13,227 bases of DNA, taken from contig JAHRWC010000223.1 in the NCBI GenBank assembly GCA_019090365.1, forward strand, positions 1 through 13,227. Direction: 5' to 3'. The position numbers and the translations under genes were made by a program. The DNA is from Flavobacteriaceae bacterium. Its GTDB lineage: Bacteria; Bacteroidota; Bacteroidia; Flavobacteriales; Flavobacteriaceae. Positions 6,657-12,177 of the stretch are shown one piece after another. Each line of letters begins with the position of its first letter. The stretch's first letter is position 1. Under the pieces are notes generated by a model. The model made no database searches, was not told the origin of the DNA, and was given only the letters and a program-made list of their open reading frames with translations.

Positions 6657-7727
6657 TTAGTTTTGCCAGCTTCTTTTTGAATTTGGATTTGGTTTTGTAA
6701 TCTTTAATGGATTTTTAGAAATCTCATTGTATTCTATTCTCTTCTTAAAAATTTCAATTGCTTTATAAACAGCTTCTCTAAAAGACTCATGATTTGCAAC
6801 ATTTTTTCCAGCTCTATCATAAGCAGTACCATGATCTGGCGAAGTTCTAACTTTATTTAAACCAGCTGTATAATTCACTCCATTTCCAAAAGAAAGCGTT
6901 TTAAACGGAATTAATCCTTGATCATGATATGAAGCAATTACTGCATCAAATTGCTTGTAATTTTTTGAACCAAAAAAGCTATCTGCAGCATAAGGGCCAT
7001 ACACTAGTTTTCCTGTTTTTTGAATTTTCTCTATCGTAGGGAACATTATTGTATCGTCTTCATCACCAATCACTCCATTGTCTCCATTATGAGGATTAAT
7101 ACCTAGCATAGCAATTTTAGGCTTAACAACCCCAAAATCTTTAATTAAAGAATCATGAATGGTTTGTATTTTACTTTCAATAAGTTCGGGTGTAATATGT
7201 GAAGCGATATCTTTTACAGCAACATGATCAGTTAATAATCCAACTCTTAAACTATTTGACACCATTAACATTAGGCTATCCCCTTCTAGTTCTTGCGCTA
7301 GAAAATTAGTATGCCCTGGAAAATTAAAAGTATCAGATTGTACATTCGACTTATTAATTGGGGCTGTTACTAAAACGTCTATTTCATCCTTTTTTAAGGC
7401 ATTTACAGCAGCCTTTAAAGATTTAATAGCATATTCTCCCATTATAGGGTCTTCTTCACCTAAATCGACTTTAACATTTTCTTTCCAAACATTAAAAACG
7501 TTTATTTTTTGATGTACAATAGACTTTAAAGAATCTATCCCGTTGAAATTACAATTTATGCTATAAAGCTTCTTATAAGTTGAAACTAATTTACCTGAAG
7601 CGAAGATTACTGGAGTACAAAAATCTAACATTCTTGGGTCCTCAAACGTTTTTAAAATAACTTCACTACCTATACCATTTAGATCTCCTATTGATATTCC
7701 AACAACTATTTTTCTTTGCTTGTTCAT
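6657..7727 (-). CDS. pdxA: 4-hydroxythreonine-4-phosphate dehydrogenase PdxA
   Basis: PdxA oxidises 4-phosphohydroxy-L-threonine with NAD in the DXP-dependent pathway to pyridoxal phosphate. The 356-residue protein has the three metal-binding histidines of the family: His139 (NFPGHTNFLA), His168 (LLTDHVAV) and His268 (ASYHDQGLIPFK). Also present are VTAPINKSNV (119-129), LGINPHNGDNG (208-218) and RTSPDHGTAYDRAGK (294-308). The frame stays open a further 33 codons upstream to 7826, but that would overlap the divergent ribE and add unrelated residues; the ATG at 7725-7727 gives MNKQRKIVVGISIGDLNGIG, the normal PdxA start. The C-terminus has a short polar tail. It is divergent from ribE and upstream of the permease gene. 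Confidence 0.95.
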   Translation of the reverse strand: MNKQRKIVVGISIGDLNGIGSEVILKTFEDPRMLDFCTPVIFASGKLVSTYKKLYSINCNFNGIDSLKSIVHQKINVFNVWKENVKVDLGEEDPIMGEYAIKSLKAAVNALKKDEIDVLVTAPINKSNVQSDTFNFPGHTNFLAQELEGDSLMLMVSNSLRVGLLTDHVAVKDIASHITPELIESKIQTIHDSLIKDFGVVKPKIAMLGINPHNGDNGVIGDEDDTIMFPTIEKIQKTGKLVYGPYAADSFFGSKNYKQFDAVIASYHDQGLIPFKTLSFGNGVNYTAGLNKVRTSPDHGTAYDRAGKNVANHESFREAVYKAIEIFKKRIEYNEISKNPLKITKPNPNSKRSWQN

Positions 7728-7751
7728 GCTAATCGTAACTCTTAATATTCG

Positions 7752-7759
7752 TATTTTTG
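7752..7759 (+). promoter_or_regulatory. Candidate -7 promoter element of ribE
   Basis: TATTTTTG matches the TAnnTTTG consensus and would start transcription near 7765, about 20 bases before the ribE ATG. The -33 element is poor. It overlaps the predicted start point of the opposing pdxA promoter. Confidence 0.5.
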
Positions 7760-7764
7760 TAGTA

Positions 7765-7772
7765 CAAATGTA
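7765..7772 (-). promoter_or_regulatory. Candidate -7 promoter element of pdxA
   Basis: Read on the minus strand this is TACATTTG, a full match to the Bacteroidetes TAnnTTTG -7 element. Transcription would begin near 7759, about 30 bases before the pdxA ATG. No clear TTG (-33) is found at 17-23 bases. It faces the ribE element a few bases away. Confidence 0.5.
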
Positions 7773-7785
7773 ATTAATTGAAAAC

Positions 7786-8376
7786 ATGTTTACAGGAATA
7801 ATTGAAACAATAGGAGAAATTATCAATTTAACTCAAGAAGCTGGTAATTTACATATCGAGATTAAAAGTAATATCGTTTCTGAACTAAAGGTAGATCAAA
7901 GTATTTCACACAATGGGGTTTGCTTAACTGTCGTAAAACTTACTTCTGAAAGTTATGTAGTAACTGCCATTAAAGAAACACTTGATAAATCTAATTTGAA
8001 ACATATTTCAATAGGAGATATTATTAATTTGGAACGCGCTATGGTCTTAGGAGATCGATTAGATGGCCATTTAGTCCAGGGACATGTAGATCAAACAGGT
8101 ATCTGTACAGATGTAAAAGAAGCTGATGGAAGCTATTATTACACATTTAAATATGAAGATGATTTTAAAAACATCACTATTGAAAAAGGATCTATTACAG
8201 TAAATGGTGTTAGTTTAACAGTGGTAAATTCAAAAGATAATGAATTCAGTGTCGCTATTATTCCATATACCTATGAAAATACAAACTTTAAACATTTTAA
8301 AGTTGGCACTATGATTAATTTAGAATTTGATGTTGTAGGTAAATACTTACAAAAACTTAGTCAAGCTTACGTTTAG
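7786..8376 (+). CDS. ribE: Riboflavin synthase, alpha subunit
   Basis: Riboflavin synthase turns two molecules of 6,7-dimethyl-8-ribityllumazine into riboflavin and a pyrimidine by-product. The 196-residue protein shows the internal duplication of the family: MFTGIIETIGEI at the start, NGVCLTVVKL in the first barrel (about 44-53) and VNGVSLTVVN in the second (about 140-150), with GHLVQGHVDQTG (about 94-105) opening the second repeat. The length and the MFTGIIE start fix the ATG at 7786. It is divergent from pdxA. Its last 20 bases overlap the end of the convergent small membrane-protein gene. The riboflavin made feeds FMN and FAD, needed by HoxF and DusB among others. No FMN riboswitch is seen in the short leader. 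Confidence 0.97.
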   Translation: MFTGIIETIGEIINLTQEAGNLHIEIKSNIVSELKVDQSISHNGVCLTVVKLTSESYVVTAIKETLDKSNLKHISIGDIINLERAMVLGDRLDGHLVQGHVDQTGICTDVKEADGSYYYTFKYEDDFKNITIEKGSITVNGVSLTVVNSKDNEFSVAIIPYTYENTNFKHFKVGTMINLEFDVVGKYLQKLSQAYV

Positions 8377-8584
8377 CCTTCATATTTTTATAAGTAACAT
8401 AGCAACCAAGGATTAATCCTGCGCATAATAATACAAAAATACTCTCGTCTAATGGTAATTCTGGACCTCTTTGTGAAGTAGGCGATGGTGGGCCTGAGTC
8501 AGCTGTAGAGCGCTGAGCAAGCATAGTGGTACTAGTTACAAGGAAGAGTACCAAGGTTAATATTTTATGGATTTGGGGTCGCAT
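8357..8584 (-). CDS. Small exported PID-CTERM-like membrane protein
   Basis: This 75-residue protein has a signal peptide (basic MRPQIHK start, hydrophobic LTLVLFLVTSTTM, cleavage likely near LAQ at 22-24), a Pro/Ser/Gly-rich linker (about 25-43), and a C-terminal block with LPLDESI followed by a hydrophobic segment (LLCAGLILGCYVTY) and a basic tail (KNMKAKRK). This layout resembles the PID-CTERM sorting tail common in flavobacteria, in which P-[IL]-D precedes one membrane helix and lysines. Almost nothing but the signal and the tail is present, so the function is unknown; it may be a stand-alone anchor or a small envelope component. It overlaps the ribE 3' end by 20 bases in the convergent direction. 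A fair promoter stands just upstream. Confidence 0.75.
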   Translation of the reverse strand: MRPQIHKILTLVLFLVTSTTMLAQRSTADSGPPSPTSQRGPELPLDESIFVLLCAGLILGCYVTYKNMKAKRKLD

Positions 8585-8836
8585 AATAGTCGACTAAAGT
8601 AATACTTTTTTTTAAACAACAAAATATTATGTAAGAATTTAGAGTGATTACAAGCTAATTCTTACTAAATTTTCTTTTCAATTTGAATTCTTCAAATTCT
8701 TTTTCTTTATTCTAAATAAATTTAAATAGCTGGACATCATTTTATTATAAGTCGAAATAAGAATACATGAGTTGTCTTATTTTTTTAAAATAAATAATAT
8801 CTTTCTATAGAAATTAATTTTTCAGTTATTTTAATA
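8585..8836. other. AT-rich spacer without a recognisable gene
   Basis: Apart from the candidate promoter at its left end, this stretch shows no supported ORF or RNA gene. One hairpin, AAATAAGA (8755-8762) with TCTTATTT (8775-8782) followed by more T residues to 8786, resembles a plus-strand terminator, but the nearest plus-strand gene (ribE) ends about 380 bases earlier. Confidence 0.5.
8594..8623 (-). promoter_or_regulatory. Candidate promoter of the small PID-CTERM-like gene
   Basis: On the minus strand TTTG (8620-8623) is followed after 18 bases by TACTTTAG (8594-8601), one base off TAnnTTTG. The spacing is right for a Bacteroidetes sigma-A promoter and would start transcription a few bases before the ATG at 8584. 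A 10-base palindrome, TAGTCGACTA (8587-8596), overlaps the -7 end and the predicted start point. Confidence 0.45.
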
Positions 8837-8866
8837 AAAAAGCCTTTCGTTTCTGAAAGGCTTTTA
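8837..8866 (-). terminator. Terminator of the CAT tRNA
   Basis: AAAAGCCTTTC (8838-8848) and GAAAGGCTTTT (8855-8865) form an 11-pair stem with a 6-base loop. Read on the minus strand the hairpin is followed by a run of T residues, starting 8 bases after the end of the tRNA. It fits a rho-independent terminator of the tRNA transcript. Confidence 0.85.
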
Positions 8867-8873
8867 TTAAAAG

Positions 8874-8947
8874 TGGTCCCACATGGGCTCGAACCATGGA
8901 CCCCCTGATTATGAGTCAGGTGCTCTAACCAGCTGAGCTATGGGACC
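8874..8947 (-). tRNA. tRNA with CAT anticodon (elongator Met or lysidine-type Ile2)
   Basis: The minus strand folds as a cloverleaf of 74 bases without CCA. The acceptor stem GGTCCCA/TGGGACC is perfect over 7 pairs, the D arm reads AGCTCAGCTGGTTAGAGC, the anticodon stem CCTGA/TCAGG closes the loop CTCATAA (anticodon CAT), and the T arm is CATGG-TTCGAGC-CCATG. The discriminator base is A and CCA is not encoded, as usual in Bacteroidetes. Because the D-loop and position 1-72 pair are normal, it is not the initiator tRNA. The C4-G69 and C5-G68 pairs resemble those of E. coli tRNA-Ile2, which TilS modifies to read AUA, but I cannot decide between Met and Ile2 from sequence alone. Confidence 0.95.
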
Positions 8948-8960
8948 GACATTCAGTTTG

Positions 8961-8991
8961 CAAATTTATAATACTTTATATTCCTCACAAA
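8961..8991 (-). promoter_or_regulatory. Promoter of the CAT tRNA gene
   Basis: On the minus strand TTTG (8988-8991) is followed after 19 bases by TAAATTTG (8961-8968), an exact match to the Bacteroidetes -33/-7 promoter with good spacing. Transcription would begin about 6 bases before the tRNA. The -33 element abuts the stop codon of mce at 8992, so the tRNA has its own promoter. Confidence 0.8.
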
Positions 8992-9402
8992 CTATTTCTC
9001 ATTATTTATTTCTTGACAAAGTTCTATTAGCACTCCATTCGTAGATTTAGGGTGTATAAAAGCCACTAATTTATTATCTGCTCCCTTTTTAGGCTCTTCA
9101 TTTAAAATTCTAAAGCCTTCATTTTTTAATCTTTTTATTTCTGCATATATATCATTTACAGCGAATGCTACATGATGTATTCCTTCACCCTTCTTTTCAA
9201 TAAACTTAGCAATTGGACTGTCTTCCCTAGTTGCTTCTAATAATTCAATCTTATTATCTCCGCATTTAAAAAAAGAAGTACTTACCCCTTCACTTTCTAC
9301 TGTTTCAGTTTTATAATGAGTATACCCAAATAAACTTTCATACACTTTATTAGCTGCCTTTAAATCTTTAACTGCAATGCCTAAATGTTCTATCTTTTCC
9401 AT
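8992..9402 (-). CDS. mce: Methylmalonyl-CoA epimerase
   Basis: The epimerase interconverts (R)- and (S)-methylmalonyl-CoA in the propionyl-CoA/succinyl-CoA pathway. The 136-residue protein is a VOC-fold dimer subunit with two beta-alpha-beta-beta-beta repeats: IEHLGIAVKDL at the start (metal ligand His6), KIELLEA (about 51-57, candidate ligand Glu53), GIHHVAFAVNDI (74-85, His76 or His77) and VLIELCQ (124-130, Glu127). Length and the paired H...E...H...E pattern fit this family better than glyoxalase I. It is divergent from rbfA, next to which it is often found in flavobacteria (from memory). Its predicted promoter lies about 50 bases upstream; the tRNA follows but has its own promoter. Confidence 0.92.
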   Translation of the reverse strand: MEKIEHLGIAVKDLKAANKVYESLFGYTHYKTETVESEGVSTSFFKCGDNKIELLEATREDSPIAKFIEKKGEGIHHVAFAVNDIYAEIKRLKNEGFRILNEEPKKGADNKLVAFIHPKSTNGVLIELCQEINNEK

Positions 9403-9451
9403 GTATTAATTTTTGAAGAAATTATTATTCCTAGAAATGCTTTTTATACTG

Positions 9452-9485
9452 CAAATTTACGCCTTTATGCAAAAACTTTAGTCAA
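9452..9485 (-). promoter_or_regulatory. Candidate promoter of mce
   Basis: On the minus strand TTG (9483-9485) and TAAATTTG (9452-9459) are 23 bases apart, at the upper end of the usual range. The -7 element is an exact match and shares TAAATTTGC with the tRNA promoter. Transcription would start near 9446, leaving a leader of about 44 bases. Confidence 0.5.
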
Positions 9486-9512
9486 TAAAAAAATACAATT
9501 ACTGAAATGTGG

Positions 9513-9520
9513 TACTTTTG
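9513..9520 (+). promoter_or_regulatory. Candidate -7 promoter element of rbfA
   Basis: TACTTTTG is an exact TAnnTTTG match that ends 4 bases before the ATG at 9525, so the transcript would begin at or next to the start codon and have almost no leader. No TTG is found 17-23 bases upstream. The element lies between the ATG at 9507 and that at 9525, which argues against the earlier start. Confidence 0.5.
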
Positions 9521-9524
9521 TGCC

Positions 9525-9920
9525 ATGGAAGAAACAAACAGACAAAAAAAGATAGCAGGAGTTTTACAAAATGACCTAGCTATTGTATTACAAAAAATGC
9601 TCCTTGAAACTGGTCAAAAAGGAGTTATTATTTCAGTGACAAAAGTAACAGTAACTACAGATTTATCGCTTTCAAAAGTATTTGTAAGTGTTTTTCCTTC
9701 TGATAATGCTTCATTAATTGTAACCGAATTAAATGAAAACAAACCTAGAATCAAAAACGAAGTTGCTCAAAAAACGAAGCATCAGCTTAGAAAAATGCCA
9801 GATTTAGTTTTTTACAACGATGATTCATTAGATTACATCAATAGTATTGGTGAAGCCATTAAAGGTGAAGAAAACCCTATTAAAGACACCGATTTACTTC
9901 AGAAAAGAAAAAAGATATAA
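9525..9920 (+). CDS. rbfA: Ribosome-binding factor RbfA
   Basis: RbfA is a small KH-fold protein that binds the 30S subunit and helps mature the 5' end of 16S rRNA. The protein has 131 residues, starting MEETNRQKKIAGVLQNDLA, then the beta strand VIISVTKVTVTTDLSLSKVFVSVFPSD characteristic of the family, and LRKMPDLVFYNDDSLDYINSI in the C-terminal half, matching the usual LR..P.L.F..D.S.D.G..I pattern. An in-frame ATG at 9507 would add six residues (MWYFCA) but that segment carries the likely -7 element, so I prefer 9525. The stop codon is followed at once by the GTG of the permease gene, implying one operon. Confidence 0.93.
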   Translation: MEETNRQKKIAGVLQNDLAIVLQKMLLETGQKGVIISVTKVTVTTDLSLSKVFVSVFPSDNASLIVTELNENKPRIKNEVAQKTKHQLRKMPDLVFYNDDSLDYINSIGEAIKGEENPIKDTDLLQKRKKI

Positions 9921-11120
9921 GTGAATTTTCCTCTTTATATCGCTAAGCGGTATCTATTCTCAAAAAGCAGTAATAATGCAATTAATATTATTACTGGAAT
10001 AGCTGCTATTGGCGTTATTTTAGGAGCCATGTCATTGTTTATTGTTCTATCTGGATTCTCTGGACTAAAAGATTTTAGCCTTCAGTTTACCAATGTATTT
10101 GATGCCGATTTAAAAGTGTATCCTGCCAATGGGAAAACAATTTCTTTTCAAGATAATTTAGATGAAAAAATTAACGCTGTAGAAGGAATTATAAGTTATT
10201 CGAAAATTATTGAAGAACGTATTTTTCTTCATTACAGAGGAAAAAATCACATCGCATATATTAAAGGAGTTGATGCTAATTATCCAAAAGTAAACTCAAT
10301 TGATAGTATTCTATATTTCGACAATTGGTTTACTCCTAATAAAAGGGAAGTTGTAATTGGATTTGGCACTGTTTCAAAACTTTCTATAGGAACTTATGAT
10401 TATTCAAATGCATTAGAAATTTATGTTCCAAAACCTGGCGTGGGTCAGATTACCGATCCTTCAAAAGCATTTACAAAACAAAATGCGGTGGTTTCAGGTA
10501 TTTACCAAGTAAATGAAGAATTGGATAGTAAATATATATTCTCTGATATTAATTTTGCACGTTCCCTTCTGAAATTAGAAGAGGATAAAATTTCTTCAAT
10601 CGAATTTAAACTAGATCCACTTGTTTCAGAAGAATCTATACGCAATCAAATATCGAGTATCTTTTCAGAAGACATTATAATTAAAAATAGAATTCAACAA
10701 AATGATGCTTTATTTAAAATGTTGAATACTGAAAACCTTGCGGTGTACCTCATTTTTACATTAGTACTAATCATAGCTTTATTTAACGTAATTGGGTCAA
10801 TTATTATGATGATTCTCGATAAAAGAAAAAACATAAAAACCTTATTCGATTTAGGTTCAAAAATTAGTGAAATTCGCAGAATATTTTTCCTTCAAGGAGT
10901 GTTAATGACAACCATAGGTGGCTTCATAGGGATTTTACTAGGTGTGATTGCTGTGTTTCTTCAATTAAAGTTTAGTTTCATTAAAATCACAAGCTCCTTA
11001 CCCTATCCTGTAAAATTAAGTGTAATAAATATTATAGTTGTTTTTATTACTATTACTGTTTTAGGAATAATTGCATCTAAAATTGCATCGAGCAGAGTTC
11101 GAGAAAAACTACTTGCTTAA
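9921..11120 (+). CDS. LolC/LolE-like lipoprotein-release ABC transporter permease
   Basis: This 399-residue inner-membrane protein belongs to the FtsX/MacB-LolE permease family, which with a LolD ATPase lifts lipoproteins out of the inner membrane. One helix lies near residues 18-46, followed by a periplasmic domain of about 220 residues, then three helices near 273-299, 325-347 and 366-389. MNFPLYIAKRYLFSKSSNNAINIITGIA at the start and ILDKRKNIKTLFDLGSKISEIRRIFFLQG in the cytoplasmic loop are typical. The start is a GTG directly after the rbfA stop, so translation is probably coupled. No LolD ATPase gene is in the window. Its stop overlaps the convergent dusB stop by 4 bases. Whether it acts as LolC, LolE or a combined LolCE/LolF subunit is open. 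Confidence 0.88.
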   Translation: MNFPLYIAKRYLFSKSSNNAINIITGIAAIGVILGAMSLFIVLSGFSGLKDFSLQFTNVFDADLKVYPANGKTISFQDNLDEKINAVEGIISYSKIIEERIFLHYRGKNHIAYIKGVDANYPKVNSIDSILYFDNWFTPNKREVVIGFGTVSKLSIGTYDYSNALEIYVPKPGVGQITDPSKAFTKQNAVVSGIYQVNEELDSKYIFSDINFARSLLKLEEDKISSIEFKLDPLVSEESIRNQISSIFSEDIIIKNRIQQNDALFKMLNTENLAVYLIFTLVLIIALFNVIGSIIMMILDKRKNIKTLFDLGSKISEIRRIFFLQGVLMTTIGGFIGILLGVIAVFLQLKFSFIKITSSLPYPVKLSVINIIVVFITITVLGIIASKIASSRVREKLLA

Positions 11121-12115
11121 AGGCGAGAAAATTGATAATCTCCAAAGACATCTAATACTTCATCTAAGGCTGCAAAAACATCTTTTGCATCATCGCTAGT
11201 CACCATTTTAATTCGGTAAGGTTTAAAGTCTGGTATTCCTTTAAAGTAATTTGTATAATGTCTACGGGTTTCTAAAACTCCTAAAACATCACCTTTCCAT
11301 GCAAGCGACATTTCTAAATGCCTTCTAGCTGCTTCAACACGTTCAGTCATAGTTGGTGGCTTGCTATGAGTTCCTGTTTTAAAAAAATGCTTTATTTGAT
11401 TAAAAAACCAAGGGTTTCCTATGCTAGCTCTACCAATCATTGCGCCATCTAAGCCATAAACATCGCGCATTTCCAAAGCTTTTTCAGGTGTATTTACATC
11501 ACCATTTCCAAACACTGGAATGTGCATTCTTTGATTATTTTTTACTTCAGCAATAGGTTTCCAATTCGCTTCACCTTTATACATTTGAGCTCGTGTACGC
11601 CCATGTATAGCAATTGCTTGACAACCAACATCTTGTAAACGTTCTGCGACCTCAACTATTTTTATAGAATCATCATCCCAGCCCAATCTGGTTTTAACAG
11701 TAATAGGCAGTTTTGTGTGTTTAACCATGGCTTCAGTTAAACTTACCATAAGATCAATGTCTTTTAAAATTCCGGCTCCTGCTCCTTTACTCACTACCTT
11801 TTTAACAGGGCATCCAAAATTGATATCTATAATATCTGGATTTGAAGCTTCTACAATTTCAACACTTTTTAGCATTGATTCTAAATTTGCTCCAAATATT
11901 TGAATTCCAACAGGACGTTCTTTTTCATATATATCAAGCTTCATAACACTTTTAGCAGCATCACGAATAAGCCCTTCAGAAGAAATAAATTCCGTGTAGA
12001 CCACATCTGCTCCATTCTCTTTACAAAGCGCACGAAAAGGCGGATCACTCACGTCTTCCATTGGAGCTAAAAGTAAAGGGAATTCACCCACATCTATGTT
12101 TCCTATTTTTGCCAT
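11117..12115 (-). CDS. dusB: tRNA-dihydrouridine synthase, DusB type
   Basis: Dus enzymes reduce specific uridines of tRNA to dihydrouridine with FMN and NADPH. The 332-residue protein is a TIM barrel plus a helical tail: LLLAPMEDVSDPPFRALC (14-31), the active-site FGCP with catalytic Cys102 inside DINFGCPVKKVVSKGAGAG, TVKTRLGWDDDS (139-150, Lys141), IHGRTRAQMYKG (170-181, His171), GNGDV (203-207) and GAMIGRASIGNPWFF (224-238). The GCPVKKVVSKGAG stretch and overall length are closest to DusB. It is convergent with the permease gene, with overlapping stops. A TACTTTTG element (12124-12131, minus strand) sits a few bases before the ATG, so the transcript leader would be very short. Confidence 0.93.
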   Translation of the reverse strand: MAKIGNIDVGEFPLLLAPMEDVSDPPFRALCKENGADVVYTEFISSEGLIRDAAKSVMKLDIYEKERPVGIQIFGANLESMLKSVEIVEASNPDIIDINFGCPVKKVVSKGAGAGILKDIDLMVSLTEAMVKHTKLPITVKTRLGWDDDSIKIVEVAERLQDVGCQAIAIHGRTRAQMYKGEANWKPIAEVKNNQRMHIPVFGNGDVNTPEKALEMRDVYGLDGAMIGRASIGNPWFFNQIKHFFKTGTHSKPPTMTERVEAARRHLEMSLAWKGDVLGVLETRRHYTNYFKGIPDFKPYRIKMVTSDDAKDVFAALDEVLDVFGDYQFSRL

Positions 12116-12123
12116 ATACTTTG

Positions 12124-12131
12124 CAAAAGTA
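12124..12131 (-). promoter_or_regulatory. Candidate -7 promoter element of dusB
   Basis: On the minus strand this is TACTTTTG, an exact TAnnTTTG match about 8 bases before the dusB ATG, so the leader would be only a few bases. It forms part of a palindrome, TACTTT-TGC-AAAGTA, at 12117-12131. No -33 element at the right distance is seen. Confidence 0.45.
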
Positions 12132-12177
12132 AAGAATATTAAAAGATTTATAAATTATATCTGATTTGCAATTGAGA

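Noticed and set aside
7728..7826. Longer pdxA start (33 extra residues from 7826)
   Set aside because: The extension overlaps ribE and its promoter region and does not resemble PdxA; the ATG at 7727 gives the normal N-terminus.
9507..9524. Earlier rbfA start at 9507
   Set aside because: The six added residues (MWYFCA) are unlike RbfA and their codons contain the TACTTTTG promoter element.
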